Shown one piece after another: positions 26,871-35,686 of a DNA stretch of 64,000 bases. Both the position numbers and the translations under genes were made by a program. The notes under the pieces were generated by a model. The model worked only from the letters and a program-made list of their open reading frames with translations, was not told the origin of the DNA and made no database searches. Each line of letters opens with the position of its first letter. Positions within the stretch are counted from its first letter, which is position 1. The stretch lies in contig NZ_JBPZGY010000013.1 in the NCBI RefSeq assembly GCF_051857535.1, positions 62,001-126,000 on the forward strand. Direction: 5' to 3'. The stretch comes from Roseateles_B sp051857535 (lineage in GTDB: Bacteria > Pseudomonadota > Gammaproteobacteria > Burkholderiales > Burkholderiaceae_C).

Positions 26871-28816
26871 GCGGCGGCAGGCCCGCTCTCGAGCTCGCGC
26901 GCCTTGAGCGCCGTCATCAGGCCCAGCAGGGTGGAGAAGGCATTGCCCCCCTCCGCCCCGCCCCCCAGCTGGATCTGCGGCACCAGGGGCACGCGGGCCG
27001 TCTCGAAGGCCTCGGCCAGGCGCAGCATCACGGTCTGCATCAGCTGCTTGTCGGCGCCCTCGCCTTCCAGCGCCTCGGAGCGGGCTCGGATGGCCGAGCC
27101 CTCGGCCTCGCCCACGCTGCGGATGGCGGCGGCGCGGCCCTGGCCCTCGGCCTCCTGGCGGTAGCGCTCGCCCTGGGCCAGGGCCTCGATCTCCTGGCGG
27201 CGCTTCTCGGCGGCCTTCACGGCAGCCGCGCCCTGGTTCTCCTTGATGGAGATGTCCACCAGCGAGGCCGTCAGCTCGGCCTGCTTCTCGGCGCGCTTCT
27301 CGGCCTCGTTGAGCTCGCGCTGCTTGTTGGCTGCGATCTCCTTCTGCGCGAAGGTCTCGACCTGCTCGCGGGCGATCTGGCGATCACGCAGCTGGGCCAT
27401 GATGGCCTCGATCTTGTGGTCCCCGGGCTGCGGGCGCGGCGTGCCGATCAGCACCTCCTGGAACTCCAGCGAATAGGCCAGGAAGCGCTCGCGCATGTCC
27501 CGAGAGGCATTGGTCTGCAGCTCCGAGCGTGACTGGATCAGCTCGATGAAGGTGTGCGTCTGCGAAACGTTCTTGAAGTAGCTCGACACCATGGGGTCCA
27601 GGGTCTGCTCCACCAGTTGCTTCACATTGCCGAAGCGCTGCACCACCATGGGTGCCTTGCGATAGTCGATGTGCACGACGACGGACAGTGGCAGCTGCGG
27701 CTCGAAGGCATCCTTGGTGATCAGCGTGATCTCGCGCAGGTTGGAGTCGAAGCTGGAGCCGCTCTCCCCGCTCTTCCACATCAGCACGAAGTTGGTGGTG
27801 GGCACCAGCTCGATCTTGCCGGCATAGGTGTTGAAGGCGTACTTGCCGGGCATCAGGGGCTCGCGCCAGACGCCACGGCAGCCGGCATTGACCAGCTCGC
27901 CATGGCTGTACTCGCTGCCCGAGACATCCTCGCCCCTTGCGCCGGTGTAGGACACGACCACGCCCACGAAGCCCACCGGGATGATGGTCTTGCTGATGAA
28001 CTCCACCGTCGCGAAAAGGCGGTTGATGTAGTAGGTCCCCTCCACCAGCACCCGCTCCTGGCGGCCACGCCGTCCACCGGCACCCAGGAAGCGCTCGGGC
28101 TCCTGGAAGCTGTTGTGGGCGTCGCCCACGTCAGGCGCCAGCAGCTCGTCGCGCGAGAGCGCGGGGCCGTCCTGCACGGTCACCACGGCCAGTTGGTCGG
28201 AGTCATGGCTGCCGCTCTTCTCCTTGATCACCACGGGTGAGAAGGCCTTGCGCTCCTCCAGCAGACCGCGCATGCGTTCGTAGTAGCTGCGTTCGTGCGC
28301 GTCCATGTTGAGCGCGTAGGTCCCCTCCTCGGTCATCACGACGAACAGCGCCGGGTTGATCACATGGGTGCCCTCGCGCAGCACCTTGCGCTGCGGCCCC
28401 TTCTGGCCACCGTTCTGAAGAAAGCTGCGCACATCCAGGAAGTCGTCAACCGCGGCATTGCTGGCCAGGGTCTGACCCGCGGGCAGGTCCTGGCCGTCAC
28501 GGGCGAAGACGTAGCCGATCTTGCCCTGCGTCACCGAGACCATGGGATGGATGTGCACCCGGTACTGGAATGGCGTGAAGAAGTGGAAACCGCCGCGACG
28601 CAGCGCCGGCTGCAGGCCCGCTTCGCCTTCCAACGCCAGCAGGCCTGCCTGCACAGAGCCCTTGGCGCTCCAGAGCTTCTCGACCACGCCGACGCGGTCA
28701 TTGGGGATGTAGCGCACGATGCCGGCGGCATAGAGCAGCAGCACAAGGACACCAACGCCGCCGAAACCCAGCAGCAGGGACAGCAGCACGGAGCCGTACG
28801 AATCAAACCAGGACAT
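26855..28816 (-). CDS. Large SPFH/band-7 (flotillin-like) membrane protein
   Basis: 653 residues: one N-terminal helix (about 10-32), a long extended region, an SPFH/PHB domain (about 270-455, TIIPVGFVGVVVSYTGARGED ... NVKQLVEQTLDPMVSSYFKNVSQTHTFIELIQSRSEL), then a long Glu/Ala/Lys-rich coiled coil (about 480-600, AANKQRELNEAEKRAEKQAEL). Flotillin-like proteins oligomerise and organise membrane microdomains. The segment of about 230 residues between helix and SPFH core is much longer than usual. Strong AGGAGGAGG before the ATG. It overlaps the convergent LytTR gene by 16 bases. Confidence 0.85.
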   Translation of the reverse strand: MSWFDSYGSVLLSLLLGFGGVGVLVLLLYAAGIVRYIPNDRVGVVEKLWSAKGSVQAGLLALEGEAGLQPALRRGGFHFFTPFQYRVHIHPMVSVTQGKIGYVFARDGQDLPAGQTLASNAAVDDFLDVRSFLQNGGQKGPQRKVLREGTHVINPALFVVMTEEGTYALNMDAHERSYYERMRGLLEERKAFSPVVIKEKSGSHDSDQLAVVTVQDGPALSRDELLAPDVGDAHNSFQEPERFLGAGGRRGRQERVLVEGTYYINRLFATVEFISKTIIPVGFVGVVVSYTGARGEDVSGSEYSHGELVNAGCRGVWREPLMPGKYAFNTYAGKIELVPTTNFVLMWKSGESGSSFDSNLREITLITKDAFEPQLPLSVVVHIDYRKAPMVVQRFGNVKQLVEQTLDPMVSSYFKNVSQTHTFIELIQSRSELQTNASRDMRERFLAYSLEFQEVLIGTPRPQPGDHKIEAIMAQLRDRQIAREQVETFAQKEIAANKQRELNEAEKRAEKQAELTASLVDISIKENQGAAAVKAAEKRRQEIEALAQGERYRQEAEGQGRAAAIRSVGEAEGSAIRARSEALEGEGADKQLMQTVMLRLAEAFETARVPLVPQIQLGGGAEGGNAFSTLLGLMTALKARELESGPAAAQPRS

Positions 28817-29015
28817 GGATTCCTCCTCCTTCTTTTCCTGGCGGCAGGCCCTCGGCCTGCGACGCCAGGGCCTGTTTGTCCCGCCACGCTCGTCAGGAAC
28901 GCATATGGGAGCGGCCTGTGGTCAGCCCTCTGGACGAGGATCCGGCGGGTCACTCGGCTCGACGCCGAACACAAAGGGAGGGAGGCGGCCCAGCGCCGCA
29001 CGAGGAGGCCGCTTG

Positions 29016-29273
29016 ATGAAGAAACACGGCATGCGCCTGGCGCCGACTGGAGCCCTGCTGTTCATGCTCGCCCTCTACGGCTGCGTGGGCGGCCGAGGTG
29101 GCTGCGGTGGCGGCGGGAGCATCACCACCGGACCAGGCCCTGGCCCTTCGCCCGGCACCAATGGCCAGACCACAGAGGCGCTGGATGCCCCACTGCATCC
29201 GCTGAACGTGGGTGACGTCCGCGCCTGGCGTGCGGCCGACGACGTGGACGGCAGGCGGCCACGAGGCAGCTGA
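29016..29273 (+). CDS. Small lipoprotein, unknown (85 aa)
   Basis: ATG at 29016 with GAGGAGG at 29002-29008. Signal peptide with lipobox (MLALYGC, Cys about residue 24) followed by a glycine-rich tether and a GPGPGPSPG segment; the remainder is short and unstructured. Function unknown. It stands alone between the divergent SPFH gene and the acyltransferase gene. Confidence 0.55.
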   Translation: MKKHGMRLAPTGALLFMLALYGCVGGRGGCGGGGSITTGPGPGPSPGTNGQTTEALDAPLHPLNVGDVRAWRAADDVDGRRPRGS

Positions 29274-29450
29274 GCGCCCGGCAAGCGGGCAGCATCTGGT
29301 GGTTTCTCCTGTCCCAGCGCGGCACCGGCGGCGAACTGCGCAGCGGCAGGATGCGCTGACGCGGGTCGCTCGCCAGCATTTCGCCCCAGCGATGCGGCGC
29401 CTCGCCCCAGGGGCCGGGGAGCGGCGGGCCGGCCCCCTCACCATGCGCGC

Positions 29451-30656
29451 ATGAACACGCCACCCACCCGCCTCCTCTTCATCGACTGGCTGCGCATCGC
29501 CGCCTTCGCTCTGCTCATTCCCTATCACGTGGGCATGTACTACGTGAGCTGGGGCTGGCATGTAAAGAACCCGGAGATCCATTCCGCGGTGGAGCCTTTC
29601 ATGCTGCTGAGCAACCCCTGGCGCATGGGCCTGCTCTTCCTGATCGGCGGGGTGGCCGCCAGCCAGCTGATGGGCAAGCTGCAGAGCCGCAGCCGCTTCG
29701 TACGTGAACGCAGCAGCCGCCTGCTGTGGCCCCTGCTCTTTGGCATGGCGGTGGTCGTGCCCATCCAGCCCTATCTGGAGGTGGTGCAGAAAGTAGGCTA
29801 TGCGGGCAGCTACCTGGACTTCCTCGGCCTCTACTTCCAGGCCTACCACGGCTTCTGCGAGGGCAACAAATGCCTGGACCTGCCCACCTGGAACCATCTG
29901 TGGTTCCTGCCCTACCTGTGGAGCTACTGCCTGCTGGCCGCCGCCCTGGCCGGGCCACTGGCGCGCTGGGGTCAGGTCTTGCAGAACGGTCTGCTGGGCC
30001 GGCGCGCGGCGCTGTGGCTGCTGGGGCTGTGCCTGCCGCTGATGGCCGCGCGCTGCCTGCTGAGCCTCTTTCCCACCACGCACAACTTCACCTGGGACTG
30101 GAGCAACCACCTCGCCTCGCTGTGGCTCTTCCTGGTGGGCTGGATGGCTGCCTCGCAGGCCCCGGCGCTGTGGACCTGGGCCGAGCGCCTGCGCTGGCCG
30201 GCTCTCGCCGCTTTCCTGCTGGGCTGGGCCGGTTTCATCGCCTACCTCGGCTACTACGAGCACCGCGAGCTGCCCGCGGCCGTGCTGTACACACAGCGCG
30301 TGCTGTACGGCCTGATGCAGGGCAGCGCATTGCTGGCGATGCTGGGCCTGGCCCGGCACCACCTGGATCGCGAGCACCCCTGGCGTGCCGGCCTGGGCGC
30401 GGCCATCTTCTGCGCCTATGTGCTGCACCAGAGCGTGATCGTGGGTCTGACGGCCCTGCTGGAGCCGCTGCATCTGCCAGACAGCATCGAGGCCCTGCTC
30501 CTGATCACGCTCACCGCCCTGGCCTGCGTCGTCGTCTACCTTCTGGCACGGCCCGTGCCCGGGCTGCGACGCCTGCTGGGTATCGCCGCGCCCTCGTCGC
30601 GAGCAGTGAGGGCGAACCCGGCAGCAAGGGTTCCCGGCGCCATCCCCGCTCGCTGA
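29451..30656 (+). CDS. Acyltransferase-3 family membrane protein
   Basis: 401 residues with about ten membrane helices. N-terminal FIDWLRIAAFALLIPYHVGMYY carries the Asp-Arg and catalytic His typical of the acyltransferase-3/OpgC family, and RERSSRLLWPLLFGM the conserved Arg-rich loop; YVLHQSVIV is the late conserved motif. Such proteins O-acylate glycans or other exported molecules. The substrate is unknown; it lies 0.9 kb before the biosynthetic run at 31543 in the same direction but is separated by a long gene-free leader. Confidence 0.88.
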   Translation: MNTPPTRLLFIDWLRIAAFALLIPYHVGMYYVSWGWHVKNPEIHSAVEPFMLLSNPWRMGLLFLIGGVAASQLMGKLQSRSRFVRERSSRLLWPLLFGMAVVVPIQPYLEVVQKVGYAGSYLDFLGLYFQAYHGFCEGNKCLDLPTWNHLWFLPYLWSYCLLAAALAGPLARWGQVLQNGLLGRRAALWLLGLCLPLMAARCLLSLFPTTHNFTWDWSNHLASLWLFLVGWMAASQAPALWTWAERLRWPALAAFLLGWAGFIAYLGYYEHRELPAAVLYTQRVLYGLMQGSALLAMLGLARHHLDREHPWRAGLGAAIFCAYVLHQSVIVGLTALLEPLHLPDSIEALLLITLTALACVVVYLLARPVPGLRRLLGIAAPSSRAVRANPAARVPGAIPAR

Positions 30657-31542
30657 GGCAACGTCGACACGGCCCAGAGCCCCGCCCGAGCGCACGACCG
30701 CTGCGCGACAGAGCACCACCGCCCACCCAATCCGGATCGCCGGCAGGCCAGCCCTGCGCACAGGCGCACCTTCCTGCCCATGCGCCTGCACCCGCCTTGC
30801 CAGAGAGCGTCCGGGGACCGCACAGCCCAGCAAAGGCAGCAGTGGGGGCTGCACAGCTGCCTGCGAAAAAGCGCCTCCTATACCTGCATTATTTGACAGG
30901 TCCATTTCAGCCAGACTTCATGTATGGTGCACGGGCTCCAGCAGGAGGGTAAGAATGAAACAAAGGCAGCACATGCCGGCGGAGGGCTTGTCATATGGCG
31001 GAGGTGGGGACAAACACATCCCCAGTGGGACGATCACCAGCGTCATGACCCATTGACAGGGCTGCCACCCGGCCCGGCATGAGCAACCCGTCCGGCTTGG
31101 CGGCCACGCGACACAGCAACCTGCATCGGACGCGACAGCATCCTCAGAGATCTGCAATCGTCCGACCGCTCCGGCACGCTGCGAGGACACGGGGCGGCCC
31201 CATCGGGCGGCATCCAAAGCTCCAAGCATGTGTCGTATCGGCAGGCCCAGCAGTCGCAGGCGCCAGGGCCCTGATCATTCGGAGCACTCCGTGGGCGCGG
31301 CTTGGTTCGGGTCCGTCCATGCGCTGAGAGCGCCGCAGGGATGTCCAGACTGTGGACCAGCTTGGCCCCCTGGGGCGGCAGCGATGCAGGCCTCGGCCTT
31401 GCCCAACTGCGCCTGGTGATGCAATTCCCCGGCAGGACTTTTTGATCAAGGCATTCAACCATTTATTCGCACTGATCCGTGTTTTGACGAAGCGGGCAAG
31501 CCGCAAGCACCCGCCTCCCATCTCCGGCCGCAGCCTTCTCCC
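30657..31542. other. 886-base leader region before the biosynthetic gene run
   Basis: No long gene is supported: open frames on both strands lack the strong third-position G/C bias and Shine-Dalgarno of neighbours. It is locally AT-richer near 30890-30960 and 31440-31500. A TTGACA (30893-30898) is followed at 17 bases by a weak CTTCAT. The only frame with a convincing ribosome site is the 33-codon one at 30955. A long 5' regulatory region for the downstream genes is the likely role. Confidence 0.5.
30955..31056 (+). CDS. 33-residue open frame with strong Shine-Dalgarno (leader or small peptide)
   Basis: AGGAGGG (30943-30949) precedes ATG 30955 by 5 bases, the best ribosome site in the area. 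The product begins MKQRQHMPAEG, has a GGGG run in the middle (residues 15-18) and ends TSVMTH. It is polar, without helix or signal. It could be a translated regulatory leader, a small precursor peptide or chance. Nothing in the sequence decides between these. Confidence 0.35.
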   Translation: MKQRQHMPAEGLSYGGGGDKHIPSGTITSVMTH

Positions 31543-32901
31543 ATGCAAAATTTTCTGGATGAGCACGCGCTTTCGTTGTATGCCCGCTACCACGAGGAGC
31601 CTGGCAGTTCGCCCCTCCTGAGTGCCCAGCGTTTCGATGAGCGGCTGAAGGCCCTGCATCCGGCCGAGTGGCGCGCCTCCTTCCCGCCCCCGCTGTTCCG
31701 GCCCGGCATCGTGGACGAGATCGGACAGCGCTGCGCCACCCTGCTGAAGATCGTCTACTCACTGCCGGATCGCCTGTTCGATGGCGACGCCACCCAGCTG
31801 CTGGCCGCACAGGGCCTGCCGGAGGAGCGCGTGGCAGCGCTGTCGCGGTACTGCAAGCCCCGGCTGCTGGAAAGGGCCCGTCTGTTTGCCAGACCCGACG
31901 CCTTGCTCACCCACGACGGCTTTCAGCTCGTCGAAATGAACGTCACTCCCTCGCTCGGCGGCCTGGGCATCTGCGATCGCTACCTGGCCGAATTCCGCAA
32001 TGACGCCCTGGGCCAGCGCCTGCAGGCCGACGGCATCCAGGTCGAAGCCCCGGACATGGCGGCGCATTTTGCCAAGCTCATGGCGAGCGCCGCCACAGTG
32101 GGGGTGCCGGGTCATCGGGTGATGCTGGAGCTGATCGCAGACCCCAAGGAGGATCCGGATGACAACTGGGCGCGGCCGGACTTCATCGCGACGGCGCAGC
32201 GTGCGGGCTTCGACGTCATCACCGGCAAGCCCGGGGATGTCGTGATTCGCTCGGAGGGCGTGTTTGCCAAGGGCCGGCGTATCGACCTTGTGTACTCCGA
32301 TCATGTGTATGCGGAGCAACTGATGCACTCGCATGACCCCGCCCTCATCGACGGCCTGGTCGACGCCGAAGAGCGGGGACTGATTGACCTGATCAGCGCC
32401 CCACCCTCATGTGCCCTGTATGACAACAAGGCCAATCTCGCTCTGCTCACCGACCCACGGCACGCCACGAGCTTCAGCGCGGATGAGCGGGCATTGATCG
32501 CTGCGCACGTCCCGCGCACCCAGGTGCTGCGCCCAGAGATCCTGGCGCAGTGTCTCGAGGAGCGAGCGTCGCTGGTGCTCAAGCCAGGCCTTGGCTTGTG
32601 CGGCAATGGCGTCGTCTTCGGCCGCAAGCTGGATGAGCAGTCCTGGCGCCAGGCGCTGGAGTCCGCCCTCGCCAGCCGCGAATCCTGGGTCGTCCAGACC
32701 CTGATCGAGCGACTGTGGACCTACAACTTGCCGCACTGGGCAGGCGAGGGCCGCCGAATGATCTGCATGGGGCCTTTGGTGTTCGATGGCCTCTACACAG
32801 GCACCTTCCTGCGCGAGGACTGGTTCAGCGGCGGCCCCGTCGTGGTCAATCACGCGCAAGGCGCCAGCTGGTGCGCGGCGCTTCAGCGGGCGGCCTGCTG
32901 A
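31543..32901 (+). CDS. Atypical ATP-grasp ligase (pre-ATP-grasp/glutathionylspermidine-synthase-like)
   Basis: 452 residues. The middle shows HDGFQLVEMNVTPSLGGLG (about 123-145) and the C-terminal part SLVLKPGLGLCGNGVVFGR (about 343-361), the Lys-containing ATP-binding loop of circularly permuted ATP-grasp enzymes, followed by WVVQTLIERLW. Such enzymes join a carboxylate to an amine through an acyl phosphate. No close named homologue is recognised. It is the first gene of a six-gene run and differs in type from the second ATP-grasp at 35687, so two separate ligation steps are likely. No clear Shine-Dalgarno is visible before ATG 31543. Confidence 0.7.
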   Translation: MQNFLDEHALSLYARYHEEPGSSPLLSAQRFDERLKALHPAEWRASFPPPLFRPGIVDEIGQRCATLLKIVYSLPDRLFDGDATQLLAAQGLPEERVAALSRYCKPRLLERARLFARPDALLTHDGFQLVEMNVTPSLGGLGICDRYLAEFRNDALGQRLQADGIQVEAPDMAAHFAKLMASAATVGVPGHRVMLELIADPKEDPDDNWARPDFIATAQRAGFDVITGKPGDVVIRSEGVFAKGRRIDLVYSDHVYAEQLMHSHDPALIDGLVDAEERGLIDLISAPPSCALYDNKANLALLTDPRHATSFSADERALIAAHVPRTQVLRPEILAQCLEERASLVLKPGLGLCGNGVVFGRKLDEQSWRQALESALASRESWVVQTLIERLWTYNLPHWAGEGRRMICMGPLVFDGLYTGTFLREDWFSGGPVVVNHAQGASWCAALQRAAC

Positions 32902-32978
32902 ACCCTCGGTCACCGCCGGCCTTCCGTCTTCCCTTGCCCCCATCCCATCCACTATTCACTTCAAGGCCAGAGCCCTCT

Positions 32979-33713
32979 ATGCGTCTTGTATGCCTCATGG
33001 CTGGTGTCAGCAGCCGTCTTTCACCGCTGACTGAAGTCAGCCACAAAGCCACACTGCCGGTCGGCAAGCGCCGCATGCTCGACTACCAGCTGGATCTGCT
33101 GGAGGCCGCCGGATTGGGCGATGGGTCCTTTGTGCTCGGACATGGGGCCCCGGAGCTGGCCCGACTCCTGCTGCAGCGCCTGGGGCGCCAGCGGGTGGAC
33201 CTGGTCTACAACCCGAACTACGCCAGCCACAACCTGGACCGGAGCGCCGTGCTGGGCTTGTCAGCCCAGCACGGACCAGTCGTCTACTTCGAAGGCGATC
33301 TGCTGGTGCCACCCTCCGTGCTGCGGCGGGTGGCCCAAAGTCCGGCAGAGATCTGCGTCGCGCTGGATTCGAGCTGTTCAAGCCCCTGCGTAGACACCAT
33401 GGTGGAAGGCCACGAGGGCAGGCCCGTTCGCCTGCGCTTCGCCGAGCACGGGTGTCTGGAGCGCATGCCCGGGGACCTCGGCGAGCTGCTGTGCTTCATG
33501 AAGCTGGGAGACGCCGCGCGTGCCTGGGTCGTGAGCGAGCTGAAGCAGCTCGACCACACGGGCCCGATGCAGCTGTACCAGGTGTTCCAGCGCGCCTTCG
33601 ATCGCTTCGAGACCGCCTGTGTCGATGCCGCGGGGCTGCCCTGGGTTGAAGTTGACCGCGCCCCCGACCTCGAGCGCGCCGCACGCCTGGCTGACGCCAT
33701 CGTGACCGCCTGA
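32979..33713 (+). CDS. LicC/PntC-like nucleotidyltransferase
   Basis: 244 residues of the NTP-transferase fold. The N-terminal loop is MAGVSSRLSPLTEVSHKATLP where the family has A-A-G-x-G-x-R-L-x-P-L-T; the Arg, Pro and Lys (K23-type) are kept but the second glycine is Ser. YNPNYASHNLDRSAVLGLS (about 69-87) and YFEGDLLVPPSVL (about 93-107, metal-binding Asp) are hallmarks of the phosphocholine/aminoethylphosphonate cytidylyltransferases LicC and PntC. CTP-activation of a phosphate or phosphonate monoester is the likely reaction; the substrate is unknown. Gene 2 of the run, 77 bases after gene 1. Confidence 0.75.
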   Translation: MRLVCLMAGVSSRLSPLTEVSHKATLPVGKRRMLDYQLDLLEAAGLGDGSFVLGHGAPELARLLLQRLGRQRVDLVYNPNYASHNLDRSAVLGLSAQHGPVVYFEGDLLVPPSVLRRVAQSPAEICVALDSSCSSPCVDTMVEGHEGRPVRLRFAEHGCLERMPGDLGELLCFMKLGDAARAWVVSELKQLDHTGPMQLYQVFQRAFDRFETACVDAAGLPWVEVDRAPDLERAARLADAIVTA

Positions 33714-33732
33714 TCGCCAACCGGGGCATGCC

Positions 33733-34989
33733 ATGCATCACTCAAGCGCCGCAGTCCAGATGACGAGCCCTCCGCTCAACGCCTCACTGGTGGAGATGGG
33801 CCCCTATGCATCCAAGGGGATTTCCCAGGCAGCCAAGGCCGATCCGTCCGTGGTCAACCTCAGCATCGGCGAACCGGCCTTTGGCCCGCCCGAGGGCCTG
33901 CTCCCATCCATTGCCGAGGAAGACCTGTCGCTCGCAGCCTTTCTTGCCTCAGTCAAATCCTATGAAACCACCCGCGGGGCGCTGCGCCTGCGGGTGGCCA
34001 TCGCCGACTGGTACCGGCGGCGTGATGGCCTGGAAATCGACCCCGAGCGTGAGATTCTGGTGACCCATGGCGGCGTCGAGGCGCTGTCACTGGCGCTCCT
34101 GGCCTGCACCACTCCGGGCGACGGAGTCGCGGTCTCCGACCCGTCCTACATGCTCTACGACCGCGCACTGCGCACGCTGGGCCGCCGCCCCATTCGCTTC
34201 AGCCGCCCGCCCGCCGAGCAGGAGTACCGCAGCCTGGCTGAGGCCGACAGCGGCCTGCGCAAGTCACTGGCGGGCGCACGCGCCCTGGTCATCAACTCGC
34301 CCGAGAATCCGACCGGCTACGTGCTTGACAGCGCCGAGTGGCCGCTGCTGCTGGATGCCGTGGCCGGCGCCAATGCCTGGCTCATACACGACGAGGTCTA
34401 TGACTCCATGGCCTATGGGCGCCGGCATTTCCCCGCGCGAGCCTTCGATCCCCTGGGGGAGCGGACGCTGCTGGTGAACAGCTTCTCCAAGAAGTTCGGC
34501 ATGCCGGGGCTGCGCATCGGCTGGCTGATCGGCCGGCCGGCAGTGATCGAGCAGGCCTGCAAGGCCCACGACTACCTGCTGCTGGGCGTCAACAGGCAGT
34601 ACGAGCAGATTGCCGCGAGAGTCCTGGAGTACAGCGCCCTGGATGGCTGGCTGGACAGCCAGCGGGCCCGCATCGCCGAGCGCGTCCGACGGGCCATGGA
34701 AGTGCTGACGACGGAGGCGGGCTTCCACTGGAACCGCATGCCCATGGGAGGAATGTTCCTGTTCCCGGACGTGTCGGGCCTGCAGACCCGCTGCGCGCCC
34801 GGCACGCCCGGCGCCACCGTCGGTGAGCGCGTGGCCCACCACCTATTGCATGCCGTCCGGCTCGCCACCGTGCCCGGGATCGTGTATGGCGATCAAGTGG
34901 CCAACCATTTGCGCATGGTGCTGTGCTCCGACGACACCAGCTTCGACGAAGCGCTGCGCCGACTCGCCCAGCCAGGGAGCCACCAATGA
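33733..34989 (+). CDS. PLP-dependent aminotransferase, fold type I (class I/II)
   Basis: 418 residues: substrate-binding NLSIGEPAFG, the SYETTRGALRLRVAI segment, Asn in SPENPTGY, Asp/Tyr in IHDEVYDSM, PLP lysine Lys253 in NSFSKKFGMPGLRIGW and the carboxylate Arg in NHLRMVLC. Typical aspartate-aminotransferase-like enzyme; it would give or use an amino acid for the pathway. It overlaps the next gene (ATGA at 34986). PntC and FrbH enzymes fuse a nucleotidyltransferase to a PLP enzyme; here the analogous pair is two neighbouring genes, though the PLP class may differ. Confidence 0.85.
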   Translation: MHHSSAAVQMTSPPLNASLVEMGPYASKGISQAAKADPSVVNLSIGEPAFGPPEGLLPSIAEEDLSLAAFLASVKSYETTRGALRLRVAIADWYRRRDGLEIDPEREILVTHGGVEALSLALLACTTPGDGVAVSDPSYMLYDRALRTLGRRPIRFSRPPAEQEYRSLAEADSGLRKSLAGARALVINSPENPTGYVLDSAEWPLLLDAVAGANAWLIHDEVYDSMAYGRRHFPARAFDPLGERTLLVNSFSKKFGMPGLRIGWLIGRPAVIEQACKAHDYLLLGVNRQYEQIAARVLEYSALDGWLDSQRARIAERVRRAMEVLTTEAGFHWNRMPMGGMFLFPDVSGLQTRCAPGTPGATVGERVAHHLLHAVRLATVPGIVYGDQVANHLRMVLCSDDTSFDEALRRLAQPGSHQ

Positions 34990-35618
34990 GCAAGACCACG
35001 CGTCGCGAGCTGTTCCTCCTGGGACGCTACCTTGACGGGGCCAATGCGGTCACGGGGATCAATGTGGTCGTCGGGATCCTGGCCCTGCACGAGGCCTTTG
35101 CCCGGCATGTCGACCAGAGCGTCGCCCTCGTCTTCCTGGCCGCGATTCTTGACCATCTGGATGGCTGGCTGGCGCGCCGCTTCTTCGCCGATCACCGTGC
35201 ACGCCGGCAATTCGGCCTTCAGTTCGACACGCTGGCCGACCTGCTGAACTTCGACGTGGTGCCGGCCGTCATGCTGATGACCCTGGCCCCCGGCCTGGCC
35301 TCCACAGGCGTCGGCGCGGCCTTGGTGCTGTTCGGGGCCGTGCGCCTGGCCCATTTCAATGTGTCTACGGATGGTGGCGGCCGCAACTACCTCGGCCTCC
35401 CCACCACCTATGCCGGATTCGCCATCGTGAATCTGATCCTGCTGTCACAGGCCGGCGCCTTCGGCGTGCCTGTCCTGCTGGCCTTGGTGGCAGTGCTGGC
35501 CCTCCTGCAGGTGGCCTGCATTCCCCTGCGCCTGCCCGGGACAGCCGCTTGCGTGGCGGGGCTGTGCGGCGTCTACGCGGCCACTCTCGCGCTCTGCCGG
35601 ATCGTGCTGGCGCCTTGA
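34986..35618 (+). CDS. CDP-alcohol phosphotransferase (PssA-like membrane enzyme)
   Basis: 210 residues, about six membrane helices. Active-site motif DHLDGWLAR (Asp56, Asp59, Gly60, Ala63, Arg64) then G77-L-Q-F-D81-T-L-A-D85: the CDP-alcohol phosphotransferase signature. The spacing between AR and G is 12 residues instead of the usual 8, an insertion in the loop next to the metal site. FDTLADLLNFDVVPAVM resembles phosphatidylserine synthases. It should transfer a phospho-alcohol or phosphonate unit from the CDP adduct made by gene 2 to an acceptor alcohol. Coupled to the aminotransferase gene by ATGA. Confidence 0.8.
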   Translation: MSKTTRRELFLLGRYLDGANAVTGINVVVGILALHEAFARHVDQSVALVFLAAILDHLDGWLARRFFADHRARRQFGLQFDTLADLLNFDVVPAVMLMTLAPGLASTGVGAALVLFGAVRLAHFNVSTDGGGRNYLGLPTTYAGFAIVNLILLSQAGAFGVPVLLALVAVLALLQVACIPLRLPGTAACVAGLCGVYAATLALCRIVLAP

Positions 35619-35686
35619 CAGTCCGGCCGGCGCCAGCCGACCAGACCCACAGGCCGCTCCACGGCCCCCTTCATCGAAAGATCTCC

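Noticed and set aside
28950..30905. 651-codon minus-strand frame opposite the acyltransferase
   Set aside because: Unstructured translation; the plus strand gives about ten helices and the acyltransferase-3 motifs.
31043..31659. Minus-strand frames in the leader of the biosynthetic run
   Set aside because: No ribosome site, poor third-position bias, and Arg/Pro/Ser-rich translations.
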